Source of the DNA: Blastomonas aquatica
GTDB taxonomy: Bacteria; Pseudomonadota; Alphaproteobacteria; Sphingomonadales; Sphingomonadaceae
Length of the DNA stretch: 64,000 nucleotides
Reading direction: 5' to 3'
NCBI RefSeq assembly: GCF_014639875.1
Contig: NZ_BMGD01000005.1
Coordinates: forward strand, 124,001 to 188,000
The number at the start of each line of letters is the position of its first letter. Positions within the stretch are counted from its first letter, which is position 1. A program made the position numbers and the translations under genes. Positions 51,671-59,790 of this stretch are shown piece by piece. The notes beneath the pieces are model-generated. The model made no database searches, was not told the origin of the DNA, and was given only the letters and a program-made list of their open reading frames with translations.

Positions 51671-52486
51671 TCAGCGCGGCGTTGCCGCAACGATCCGGCA
51701 CTGCACATCGCCGCAGCCTTCGAACACGGCTTTATAGGATTGACCGATGCCGATTTCATGCACGCCGGTGATCGCGCCTGTCGAGACCCAAAGGCCGCTC
51801 GACACATCGACACCGCGCGCCATGAGGTTGGTCAGCAGGAAGCGGACCGCGCCATAAGGGCCATCGAGCATCGTCGCTGCCGTCGCCGCGCCGACCACCG
51901 CGCCGTCGATCTCGCTGCGCACGGGGATTGCACACAGATCGATGTCGCGCCATCCGGCCAGCGAAGGCCCCTGCACCAGCCCTGCATTGTTGCCGAAATC
52001 GGAAACCGTGACCAAAGGCCCATCGGTGTTGATGCCGGGATAAGGCGAACTGGCAATCTCTATGCCCAGCCGGATGTCGTCGAGCAGAGCCTTGGTGCCT
52101 GCATCGTCCACAGGCACCGCGCCCGAAAAGCCGGGTGCGACGTGCAGCAAAATCTCGGCCTCGCCAGCCGCAAAGCCACCTTCGAAGACCGGCATATCGG
52201 GCATACTGCCATCGGCGCCATCGACGATGGAATCCGCGAAGATCGGCCCCGAAAGGCGGTTGGCGCCCAGCTGGCCATCGAGCGGCGGATTGATCCGGCC
52301 GACCTTCCAGCCGATCACCTGACGCCCGTCGAGCACGATCGCGCGATCCTGAATGGTGTAGGCCGCCTGAAGCTCCTGCGGCTTGATGCCAGGATAGGCA
52401 TCGAGCGCTCGCGCCTCGCGGCGGGCGCTGACAAAGGCCATCGCGACATCATCGGCCTGCGTGTTCACCGTCAACTCGTTCCCCAT
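51671..52486 (-). CDS. Fumarylacetoacetate hydrolase / 2-keto-4-pentenoate hydratase family protein
   Basis: A 271-residue enzyme of the FAH/MhpD superfamily. Seen: QAAYTIQDRAI and VIGWKVGRINPP near the N-terminus, the metal-site region GEAEILLHVAPG, EIASSPYP, and WVSTGAITGVHEI(G) near the C-terminus, all close to MhpD/2-keto-4-pentenoate hydratase. The family hydrates, decarboxylates or cleaves 2-keto acids with Mg. Inside a pectin/galacturonate locus and behind a site of the local dyad, it probably acts on a sugar-acid-derived keto acid; the reaction is not established. Confidence 0.82.
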   Translation of the reverse strand: MGNELTVNTQADDVAMAFVSARREARALDAYPGIKPQELQAAYTIQDRAIVLDGRQVIGWKVGRINPPLDGQLGANRLSGPIFADSIVDGADGSMPDMPVFEGGFAAGEAEILLHVAPGFSGAVPVDDAGTKALLDDIRLGIEIASSPYPGINTDGPLVTVSDFGNNAGLVQGPSLAGWRDIDLCAIPVRSEIDGAVVGAATAATMLDGPYGAVRFLLTNLMARGVDVSSGLWVSTGAITGVHEIGIGQSYKAVFEGCGDVQCRIVAATPR

Positions 52487-52523
52487 CCCAATTGGTCGTC
52501 CTTCTCTTGTGCGGTTGCCTAAA

Positions 52524-52537
52524 GGAAACCGGTGTCA
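52524..52537. promoter_or_regulatory. Pectin-regulon dyad, site A (upstream of FAH-family gene)
   Basis: GGAAACCGGTGTCA at 52524-52537 matches the palindrome TGACACCGGTGTCA in its right arm and core; the left arm is of the GGTAACC type. It lies 38 bases before the FAH-family start. Confidence 0.65.
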
Positions 52538-52571
52538 TTCGCAAGTGGCGGCGTTTCAACGCCGGTGATCG

Positions 52572-54095
52572 CTACAGCGTCACGCCCCGTTTCCAGATCG
52601 ATATCGCCCGCTGTCCGGCGCTTTCGGCAACGGTTTTTCGCCCGCTGGCAAAGCCGATCAGCGCATCGAGAAACGCCGCATCGGCAGTCTGCCGCCCCTC
52701 GTCGAGCACCCGCGACGCATCGAAGTCGATCCAGTGCGGCTTGCCCTGCGCCAGCCCGCGATTCGAGGCGATCTTGACCGTTGGCACCGGAAACCCGAGC
52801 GGCGTTCCGCGCCCGGTGGTGAACAGCACCAGCGTCGCCCCGGCGGCTGCCAGCGCGGTCGAGGACACCGCGTCGTTCCCGGGAGATTCGAGCAGTGCGA
52901 GCCCGGGGGTGTGCGCCTGTTCGCCATAATCGAGCACCGAGGTAAGCATTGCGTGTCCAGCCTTCTGCACCGCACCCGCCGACTTTTCCTCAAGCGTGGT
53001 GATGCCGCCTGCAATGTTGCCCGGCGACGGGTTTTCCGACACCGGCAGCCCCTGATCGAGGTAATAGCGCTTGAAGCGGTTGACGAGCGCGGCGGCGGCC
53101 TCGAACGTCGCGGCATCGGCGGCGCGGTCGAGCAACGCCTGCTCGGCGCCGAAGATCTCGGGAATTTCGGTGAGGATCGGGATTCCGCCGGATGCCGCCA
53201 ACGTATCGCAGAAGCGACCCAGCAGCGGATTGGCGGTGAGGCCCGAAAAGCCATCCGATCCGCCGCATTTCAGGCCCACGACCAGCGCCGACAGCGGCAG
53301 CGGCTCGCGCTGCGCGGTCGACGCCTCGGTCACCAGTTCATCGACCAAGGCTGCGGCAGCGGCCATCTCGTCCCCCACGCCTTGCGAGGAGAGCGTGCGC
53401 ACTTTGGCGCGCGCACCAGGCGGGATTGCGGCAACCAGATCGTCCAGCTGGTTCGATTCGCAGCCCAGCCCGATCAGCAGCACGCCCGCCGCATTGGGGT
53501 TGGCCGCCAGCCCGGCGAGCAGCGCGCGGGTTCCGCCCAGGTCATCGCCCAGCTGCGAACAGCCATGCGGATGGGTGAACGCGAAGACGCCATCGATCCG
53601 CCCGTTTGCGATTCCGTCGGCATGCCGCGCCTCGGCGGCGCGCGCGACTTGCTCGGCGGTCAGCCCGACACAGCCGACAGACGGCAGGATCCAGATCTCG
53701 TTGCGCGTCGCGGCGCGGCCATCGGCGCGGAGATAGCCCTGCCAGACCGGACCTTCGGCCACCGTGGGGGGCACATGTTGGCGGCCCTGATGCGCTTCGT
53801 ACGCCAGTTCTCCGGCCAGCGCGGTGGCCAGATTGTGGGTGTGGACATGATCGCCAGCCGCAATCGCAACGGTCGCCTCACCGATCGGCAGGCCGTATTT
53901 CAGAACCCGGTCGCCCGCCCTGTGCAGACGGATTGCAAACTTGTGGCCTTGCGCGATATCGTGCCGCAGCATGATTTGCTGGCCGCCGACCGCAATGGTC
54001 TCGCCCGCGCTCAGCGGACGTAACGCCACCGCAACGCCATCTGCGGCGTGCACCTGCAGCGCATCCGGCAAATGGATGCCCGTCTCGATGGGCAT
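52572..54095 (-). CDS. uxaA: Altronate dehydratase UxaA
   Basis: A 507-residue full-length UxaA with N-terminal SAF-like domain (LRPLSAGETIAVGG, HKFAI) and the C-terminal dehydratase domain. Seen: GDHVHTHNLAT, YLRADGRAATRNEIWILPSVGCV, HPHGCSQLGDD, LLIGLGCESNQ, GLKCGGSDGFSG and PGNDAVSSTALAAAGATL. It dehydrates D-altronate to 2-keto-3-deoxygluconate with Fe, the step after uronate isomerase and tagaturonate reductase, neither of which is in the window. First gene of a unit with the FAH-family and exuT genes; a dyad lies upstream. Confidence 0.95.
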   Translation of the reverse strand: MPIETGIHLPDALQVHAADGVAVALRPLSAGETIAVGGQQIMLRHDIAQGHKFAIRLHRAGDRVLKYGLPIGEATVAIAAGDHVHTHNLATALAGELAYEAHQGRQHVPPTVAEGPVWQGYLRADGRAATRNEIWILPSVGCVGLTAEQVARAAEARHADGIANGRIDGVFAFTHPHGCSQLGDDLGGTRALLAGLAANPNAAGVLLIGLGCESNQLDDLVAAIPPGARAKVRTLSSQGVGDEMAAAAALVDELVTEASTAQREPLPLSALVVGLKCGGSDGFSGLTANPLLGRFCDTLAASGGIPILTEIPEIFGAEQALLDRAADAATFEAAAALVNRFKRYYLDQGLPVSENPSPGNIAGGITTLEEKSAGAVQKAGHAMLTSVLDYGEQAHTPGLALLESPGNDAVSSTALAAAGATLVLFTTGRGTPLGFPVPTVKIASNRGLAQGKPHWIDFDASRVLDEGRQTADAAFLDALIGFASGRKTVAESAGQRAISIWKRGVTL

Positions 54096-54161
54096 CTGGG
54101 TGGTGGGCGGACCTTGCAGCGCGATTCTCCCCTATCTGGTTTTGCCTATGGATAGCGGCAT

Positions 54162-54175
54162 GGTAACCGGTGTCA
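54162..54175. promoter_or_regulatory. Pectin-regulon dyad, site B (upstream of uxaA)
   Basis: GGTAACCGGTGTCA at 54162-54175, the mirror form of TGACACCGGTTACC, 67 bases before the uxaA start. Confidence 0.7.
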
Positions 54176-54228
54176 ATCTGCGCGGGATTGCCAGGGTGAC
54201 CTTGCTGAGGCTAGGACAAACCGGGGAC

Positions 54229-54242
54229 TGACACCGGTGTAG
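54229..54242. promoter_or_regulatory. Pectin-regulon dyad, site C (upstream of lacI-type gene)
   Basis: TGACACCGGTGTAG at 54229-54242 matches 12 of 14 positions of the palindrome. It lies 28 bases before the regulator start, a position suited to autorepression. Confidence 0.7.
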
Positions 54243-54269
54243 CCTGGGGTCGAGACGAAAGCGCGCTGA

Positions 54270-55277
54270 ATGAAAGCCAAAGACGGTAAGCCGACCATCA
54301 ATGATGTGGCCCGCATCGCCGGTGTATCGAAGAAAACGGTAAGCCGGGTGATCAACCGGTCGACGCTGCTCAATTCGGCGACACGCGAAAAGGTCGAGGC
54401 GGTGATCGCCGAGCTGGGCTATGTGCCCAACCCGCAGGCGCGTGCGCTGGCGTTGCGGCGCAATTTCCTGATCGGGCTGATCCATGACAACCCCAATGCG
54501 CAGATGGTGCTGGGGGTTCAGGAAGGCATATTGTCGGCAATCCGCGATACCGAATTCGCGCTGGTGGTCCGCCCGGTCAACCGCCGCTCTCCCGATATGC
54601 TCGACCATGTCCGCACGTTTCTGGAACAGCAGCGGCTGTTCGGGGTGATGCTGCTTCCGCCGATCTCGGAGAATGATGCGCTGGCGCAGCTGTGCGACGA
54701 GCTTGGCGTGACCTATGTCCGCATGGGGTCGGTGCGGCTTGACGACGATGCGCATATGGTCGCGTCGAACGACCGCGAGGCGGTGGCCAAGGCGGTCGCG
54801 TATCTGGTCAGGCGCGGGCACAGCCGCATCGGCTTCGTAGCGGGCCCCGAGGGGTTTCGCTCTGCCGCCGAACGCGAACTGGGCTATCGCGACGCGTTGG
54901 AGACCGCAGGCGTCGCATTGGACCCCGCGATCATGGCCGAGGGCAACTACACCTTCGAGACGGGAATCGCGGCCGGCGAAAAGCTGCTTGCCGCATCGCC
55001 CCGCCCCAGCGCGATCTTCGCCAGCAACGACGAGATGGCCGCCGGCGTGCTCCATGCCGCGCGGACCCAGGGGCTTTCGGTGCCCGAGGACCTGTCGATC
55101 GTCGGCTTCGATGACACCGCGATCGCCGCGCACATCTGGCCGCCGCTCACCACCGTGCGATGGCCGATCCAGGCGATGGCCAAGGCTGCGGCGATCAAGC
55201 TGATCGACCCGGCAGAGGCGCGCAAGCACCCTTCGCATTTCCTCTCAGACCTGATCGAGCGGGCATCCGTCGCGTAA
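54270..55277 (+). CDS. LacI-family transcriptional regulator of the pectin locus
   Basis: A 335-residue LacI/GalR regulator. Seen: N-terminal headpiece TINDVARIAGVSKKTVSRVIN, the hinge NPQARALALRRN, and a periplasmic-binding-like core with HDNPNAQMVLGVQEG, ASNDREAVAKAV, SAIFASNDEMAAGVL and IVGFDDTAIAAHIWPPLTTV. Set between divergent units of uronate catabolism with copies of one dyad in front of all of them, it is the likely local regulator; the effector is probably 2-keto-3-deoxygluconate or a related intermediate, which is inference. LacI proteins bind such palindromes with a central CG. Confidence 0.9.
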   Translation: MKAKDGKPTINDVARIAGVSKKTVSRVINRSTLLNSATREKVEAVIAELGYVPNPQARALALRRNFLIGLIHDNPNAQMVLGVQEGILSAIRDTEFALVVRPVNRRSPDMLDHVRTFLEQQRLFGVMLLPPISENDALAQLCDELGVTYVRMGSVRLDDDAHMVASNDREAVAKAVAYLVRRGHSRIGFVAGPEGFRSAAERELGYRDALETAGVALDPAIMAEGNYTFETGIAAGEKLLAASPRPSAIFASNDEMAAGVLHAARTQGLSVPEDLSIVGFDDTAIAAHIWPPLTTVRWPIQAMAKAAAIKLIDPAEARKHPSHFLSDLIERASVA

Positions 55278-55336
55278 CGCGGGCGCACCGGCTGCTCTGC
55301 CGATCCTGCGCCCGATTATGGACTTGCACGTTTCTA

Positions 55337-55350
55337 TGACACCGGTTACC
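55337..55350. promoter_or_regulatory. Pectin-regulon dyad, site D (upstream of RpiB-kduD-kdgK unit)
   Basis: TGACACCGGTTACC at 55337-55350, 63 bases before the RpiB-family start. Confidence 0.7.
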
Positions 55351-55412
55351 ACGGGCGCCAGCAATAGGCCATGCGCCCTGGCGCACAACCGCGCCTGAAC
55401 GAGAGGACAGCT

Positions 55413-56051
55413 ATGAAAATCGCCCTGATCACCGAGAACAGCCAGGCCGCCAAGAACGGCATCATCCACGACGCGCTGACCACGGTCGCCGAGCCTCTGG
55501 GCCACCAAGTGTTCAATTACGGAATGTATTCGGCTGAAGACAAGGCCTCGCTGACCTATGTCATGAACGGCCTGCTCACCGGCATCCTGCTCAATTCGGG
55601 TGCGGCCGATTTCGTCGTCACCGGCTGCGGCACCGGAATGGGATCGATGCTCGCGTGCAACGCGATGCCCGGCGTGTTCTGCGGCCTCGTCATCGACCCC
55701 ACTGACGCATTCCTGTTCGGCCAGATCAACGATGGCAACGCAATCTCGATGCCTTATGCCAAGGGCTTCGGCTGGGCAGCGGAGCTCAATCTGCAGGATG
55801 TCTATGCCAAGCTGTTCGACGGTGAACGCGGTCTGGGCTATCCCAAGGAGCGTGCCGAGATCATGCGTACCAACCGGGGTATCCTCAAGGACCTCAAGGC
55901 CGCTGCCTGCCACGACATGCTGACCGTGCTCAAGACCGTCGATCAGGACCTGCTCAAGGCCGCGGTTGCCGGCGAGCGCTTTGCCGAGTATTTCTATGCC
56001 AATACGCAGGACCAGGAAATGGCAGCGTATCTCAAGGGAATCACGGGCTAA
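55413..56051 (+). CDS. RpiB/LacA/LacB-family isomerase, probable 5-keto-4-deoxyuronate isomerase (DhuI-like)
   Basis: A 212-residue RpiB-fold isomerase. Seen: ALITENSQAAKNGIIHDAL at the N-terminus, VTGCGTGMGSMLACN with the catalytic-type Cys (RpiB has VCGTGIG), and NDGNAISMPYAKGFGW in the middle. It is longer than ordinary RpiB (about 150). RpiB-family enzymes called DhuI, known from streptococcal glycosaminoglycan clusters, isomerise the unsaturated-uronate product before KduD. Its place directly ahead of kduD and kdgK, with no kduI in sight, supports that role. The start at 55413 has GAGAGGAC upstream. Family call is firm; the step is inferred from context. Confidence 0.82.
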   Translation: MKIALITENSQAAKNGIIHDALTTVAEPLGHQVFNYGMYSAEDKASLTYVMNGLLTGILLNSGAADFVVTGCGTGMGSMLACNAMPGVFCGLVIDPTDAFLFGQINDGNAISMPYAKGFGWAAELNLQDVYAKLFDGERGLGYPKERAEIMRTNRGILKDLKAAACHDMLTVLKTVDQDLLKAAVAGERFAEYFYANTQDQEMAAYLKGITG

Positions 56052-56072
56052 AGCCGGAAGGGGACACGGGAT

Positions 56073-56831
56073 ATGACAGCTAGCCCCTTCGACCTTTCGG
56101 GCAAGACCGCTTTGGTCACCGGCGCCAACACCGGGATCGGCCAGGCGATTGCGGTCGCTCTGGCCGAGGCCGGGGTGGACGTTGCCGTGGCGGGCCGGTC
56201 CGAGCCAACCGAAACGCTGGAGGCGATCGAGGCCACCGGGCGCAAGGCGGTCAACATCACCGCCAATTTCGGCTCGATCGAGCCGGTCGGCCGGGTGATC
56301 GACGAGGCGTTGGCGGGGCTGGGTCGTCTCGACATCCTGGTCAACAACGCCGGGATCATCCGCCGCGCCGATCTGCTCGAATTCAGCGAGGAGGATTGGG
56401 ACGCGGTGATCGACACCAACCTGAAGACGTTGTTCTTCCTCAGCCAGGCAGCCGCAAAGCACATGGCCGAGCGCGGCTCTGGCAAGATCATCAACATCGC
56501 CTCGCTGCTGACCTTTCAGGGCGGCCTGCGGGTGCCAAGCTATGCTGCCGCCAAATCGGGTGTCGGTGGCGTCACCAAGGCGATGGCGAACGAACTCGCG
56601 CCCAAGGGCGTGCAGGTCAACGCAATCGCACCGGGCTATATCGCGACCAACAACACCGCGGCATTGCAGGCGGACGAAACCCGCAATCGCCAGATCCTCG
56701 AGCGCATCCCGACGGGTCGCTGGGGTCGTCCTCAGGATATCGCAGGTGCGGCATTGTTCCTGGCATCGCCCGCATCCGATTATGTCACCGGGCACATTCT
56801 CGCAGTCGACGGCGGCTGGCTGGCGCGATGA
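56073..56831 (+). CDS. kduD: 2-deoxy-D-gluconate/2-keto-3-deoxygluconate 5-dehydrogenase (SDR)
   Basis: A 252-residue short-chain dehydrogenase that reduces 2,5-diketo-3-deoxygluconate to 2-keto-3-deoxygluconate. Seen: FDLSGKTALVTGANTGIGQAIA in part (TGANTGIG nucleotide site), ILVNNAGIIRRAD, IINIASLLTFQGG with catalytic Ser, YAAAKSG with Tyr and Lys, and a terminal VTGHILAVDGGWLAR; the whole matches KduD closely. It lies 22 bases after the isomerase and overlaps kdgK by four bases (ATGA). Confidence 0.92.
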   Translation: MTASPFDLSGKTALVTGANTGIGQAIAVALAEAGVDVAVAGRSEPTETLEAIEATGRKAVNITANFGSIEPVGRVIDEALAGLGRLDILVNNAGIIRRADLLEFSEEDWDAVIDTNLKTLFFLSQAAAKHMAERGSGKIINIASLLTFQGGLRVPSYAAAKSGVGGVTKAMANELAPKGVQVNAIAPGYIATNNTAALQADETRNRQILERIPTGRWGRPQDIAGAALFLASPASDYVTGHILAVDGGWLAR

Positions 56832-57850
56832 GCGATCCAGCGTCTGGCCTGGTCGTCTGCTTTGGCGAGATGCTGCTGCGCCTGTCGCCGCCGGGTGCGC
56901 GAATGGTGGTTCAGGCGCAGGCACTCGAAATGGCGGTCGGCGGCGCAGAGGCCAATGTTGCCGCCGGGCTGGCCTCACTGGGCCACGAAGCAAGAATGAT
57001 TACCTTGCTTCCCGACAGCCCGCTCGGCGACAAGGCGCGCGCCGAATTGGGTGCTGCCGGGGTCGATACCCGCCATGTTGCGTGCGGACCAGGGCGGATG
57101 GGGCTGTATTTCCTTGAGCCCGGTGCAGGCTTGCGGCCGTCTTCGATCACCTATGACCGGGCCGGTTCGGCGTTTGCGCTTTCAGATACAGACGCGTTCG
57201 ATTTTGCAGGCGCGCTAGACGGCGCGGCCCTGATGCACCTTTCGGGGATTACCCCCGCGCTTGGCCCCAACGGCGTGACGCTCGCCCGCGCAGCGATCGC
57301 CGCAGCGCAGGCAGCTGGCGTGCCGATCTGCTTTGACGGCAACTACCGCGCGCTGCTGTGGGACGCGTGGGACAGCGATCCGCGCAGTATCCTCACCGAA
57401 CTGTTGAGCGCCGCAACCGTGATGATCGGCAACCACCGTGATATTTCGTTGCTGCTGGGTAAAACGTTTTCCGGCGATGGCTCGGAGCGACGACGCGAGG
57501 CGGTGGATGCGGCGTTTGCGGCGTTCCCCAAGCTCGAGCTGGTCGCCTCGACCGCGCGCCATGTCGTCAGCAGCGATCACCACCGCATTTCCGCCCGGGT
57601 CGATACGCGGCAGGGCAAGTACCAGACTGCCGAGATCGATGTCACCGGAATCGTCGATCGGATCGGCACCGGCGATGCGTTTGCCGCAGGGGTGTTGCAC
57701 CAGTATCTGCAGGGCGCGAGCGAACAGGCGATGGCCGAATGCGGGCTGGCGCTTGCTGCGCTCAAGCATTCGCTCCCCGGCGATATGTGCCTGATCGGGT
57801 CGGCCGAGCTCGCGGCATTCTCGTCCGCCGGCGGCGATGTCCGGCGCTGA
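56828..57850 (+). CDS. kdgK: 2-keto-3-deoxygluconate kinase
   Basis: A 340-residue PfkB/ribokinase-family kinase that makes KDPG from 2-keto-3-deoxygluconate. Seen: CFGEMLLRLSPPG at the N-terminus, AVGGAEANVAAGLASLG, YDRAGSAFAL, FDGNYRALLWD, and the ATP/anion site with catalytic Asp in RIGTGDAFAAGVLHQYL near residue 280. The start overlaps the kduD stop (ATGA); its own end overlaps the esterase gene by 14 bases. The KDPG aldolase needed next is not in the window. Confidence 0.92.
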   Translation: MSDPASGLVVCFGEMLLRLSPPGARMVVQAQALEMAVGGAEANVAAGLASLGHEARMITLLPDSPLGDKARAELGAAGVDTRHVACGPGRMGLYFLEPGAGLRPSSITYDRAGSAFALSDTDAFDFAGALDGAALMHLSGITPALGPNGVTLARAAIAAAQAAGVPICFDGNYRALLWDAWDSDPRSILTELLSAATVMIGNHRDISLLLGKTFSGDGSERRREAVDAAFAAFPKLELVASTARHVVSSDHHRISARVDTRQGKYQTAEIDVTGIVDRIGTGDAFAAGVLHQYLQGASEQAMAECGLALAALKHSLPGDMCLIGSAELAAFSSAGGDVRR

Positions 57851-59378
57851 GCTTTCCCGGCGTTCGCTGCTGGGCGCTGGTGCAGCGCTGATGGCCACTC
57901 CGGCGCTGGCGAAAGGCGCCGATCCCCAGGTTGGCCGCTTCACCGGATTGCGCGACGACGGTGTGCTTGCGTTCAAGGGCATCCGCTATGGCCGCGCCAA
58001 GCGTTTCGCGCGCGCGGTAGCGGTGCCGATCGACCGCACGGTCAAGGCGCAGGATTTCGCGCCGATTGCGCCGCAACGGGGCAACCCCGATCTGCCGCAG
58101 TCCGAAGACTGCCTGTTCCTCAACGTCTGGACACCCGAGGCGAACCCCAAGGCCAGCCGCGCGGTGATGGTCTACTTCCATGGCGGCGCATACTCCAACG
58201 GCACGGTTACCGATCCGCTCACGCATGGGCAAAGGCTGGCGGCGGCGGGCGATGTCGTGGTGGTCAGCGTCAACCACCGGCTCAACGCGCTGGGCTATGC
58301 CTGGCTCAAACCACTAGGCGACCGCTTTGCCGACAGCGGCAATCTGGGCCAGCTCGACCTCATCCTCGCGCTCGAATGGGTGCGTGACAATATCGCTTCG
58401 TTCGGCGGCAATCCGGCACGCGTGATGGTGTTCGGCCAGTCGGGCGGCGGGGCGAAGATCGCGACGCTGATGGCGATGCCGGCCGCCAAAGGCCTGTTCC
58501 ACACCGCAGCCACGATGAGCGGACAGCAGGTGACCGCAAGCGGCCCGGGCAATGCGTGGAAGCGCACCCAGGCGCTGATGACGGCCCTGGGGCTGCAGCC
58601 CAGTGATGCCGATGGACTGCTGAGCGCGCCGGTGGAGCGCATCGTCGAGGCGCTGACGGCCACCGACCCGGTGATCGGCGGCGCGGTCTATTTCGGCCCG
58701 GTGCTCGACATGACCAACCTGCCGCGCCACCCGTTCTGGCCTGATGCCGCGTCGCAATCGCTGCACATTCCGATGATCCTGGGCAACACCCGCGAGGAGA
58801 CCCGCGCGTTCCTCGATCCGAGGGGCGCAAAGCTCAAAGGGCTGGGCTGGGATAACATCGCGGCAAAGATAGCGCCCGAGATCAAGATCGACCTCGACGT
58901 CGATTGGGTCGTGGCGCAGTACCGCGCGCAATTCCCCGATTGGACGCCCGAGCAGCTGTTCTATGCGGCGACCACTGCGGGCCGGTCGTGGCCGGGGCAG
59001 GTGATCGAGGCGGATGAGCGGGCAAAGGCGGGCGCGGCTGCGACCTGGGTCTACCAGCTCGACCGCGCATCGCCGATCGATCCCTTGCGCGGGGCGGCGC
59101 ATACCGATGACATTCCTTATGTGTTCGGTACGCTCGATGCACCGGGCAGCATGAGCGGAACCGATGCGGGTGCGCGCGCGACGCGCGATGTGATGATGCA
59201 GGCGTTTGCAGGGCTTGCCAAAACCGGCGTTCCGGGGCGGACGGACTGGTCGTCTTACGCGTTGCCCGACCGTGCGACCCTGGTGGTCGGCAATGGCGTG
59301 GCGACCGTACAGAACGATCCGCGCCGCTGGGAGCGCGAATTGTGGGCTAGGGCTCCTTACGTTCAGCCGGGGAGCTGA
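57837..59378 (+). CDS. Exported carboxylesterase family protein (type B), Tat-type signal
   Basis: A 513-residue carboxylesterase. The N-terminus has a twin-arginine signal (SRRSLLGAGAALMATPALA). Seen: SEDCLFLNVWTP, YFHGGAYSNGT (oxyanion hole), nucleophile Ser in FGQSGGGAKIA, a Glu-bearing GNTREETRAF, and a His in AAHTDDIPYVFGT, a full triad. Encoded with kdgK (14-base overlap), it probably removes acyl or methyl groups from pectin or a related polymer in the periplasm. The substrate is inferred only from position. Confidence 0.85.
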   Translation: MSGAELSRRSLLGAGAALMATPALAKGADPQVGRFTGLRDDGVLAFKGIRYGRAKRFARAVAVPIDRTVKAQDFAPIAPQRGNPDLPQSEDCLFLNVWTPEANPKASRAVMVYFHGGAYSNGTVTDPLTHGQRLAAAGDVVVVSVNHRLNALGYAWLKPLGDRFADSGNLGQLDLILALEWVRDNIASFGGNPARVMVFGQSGGGAKIATLMAMPAAKGLFHTAATMSGQQVTASGPGNAWKRTQALMTALGLQPSDADGLLSAPVERIVEALTATDPVIGGAVYFGPVLDMTNLPRHPFWPDAASQSLHIPMILGNTREETRAFLDPRGAKLKGLGWDNIAAKIAPEIKIDLDVDWVVAQYRAQFPDWTPEQLFYAATTAGRSWPGQVIEADERAKAGAAATWVYQLDRASPIDPLRGAAHTDDIPYVFGTLDAPGSMSGTDAGARATRDVMMQAFAGLAKTGVPGRTDWSSYALPDRATLVVGNGVATVQNDPRRWERELWARAPYVQPGS

Positions 59379-59790
59379 CCGTAGCTTCCTTCGGTTCGGC
59401 AACCGGATAGGCGATGATCAGCGCCAGCGGTTTCTCGCCCTTCTGCCAGATGCCGACCACCGCGCCGTCATACAGATACGCGGTCATTCCGGGCTTCAGC
59501 GTCGCGCGCTGGCCGTCGGAGACAACCTCGCCCTCGCCATCGAGCACGTAATAGACCTCGTCATGCGCGATTGCGTGCTCGCCGATCGCGGCGCCGATAT
59601 CGAGCGTGCGCCTGCGGAACTCCATGCGGCGCGGTTGAGGCACATGGTCGCTGATCCGCCACGCGGTGCTCATGCCGATCGCGCCATGCGGTGGCGGCTC
59701 GCGGCGCAGCGTGTCCGCCTCGTCGATCACCGCCATCGGCGGAGCGGCGGCCATGAGACCCGGGGCCAGGAGCGCGAGCAGTGCGCTCAC
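59347..59790 (-). CDS. Exported cupin-domain protein, KdgF-like candidate
   Basis: A 147-residue small cupin with an N-terminal signal (ALLALLAPGLMAAA). Seen: the cupin motif HAIAHDEVYYVLDGEGEV (H-x3-H-x-E) and a second strand pattern LKPGMTAYLYDGA. Start is GTG at 59790 overlapping the pectate lyase stop (GTGA). KdgF-type cupins open the unsaturated uronate ring, usually in the cytosol; an exported one beside a secreted lyase would act in the periplasm, so this role is tentative. The gene ends inside the convergent esterase (32-base overlap). Confidence 0.72.
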   Translation of the reverse strand: MSALLALLAPGLMAAAPPMAVIDEADTLRREPPPHGAIGMSTAWRISDHVPQPRRMEFRRRTLDIGAAIGEHAIAHDEVYYVLDGEGEVVSDGQRATLKPGMTAYLYDGAVVGIWQKGEKPLALIIAYPVAEPKEATVSSPAERKEP

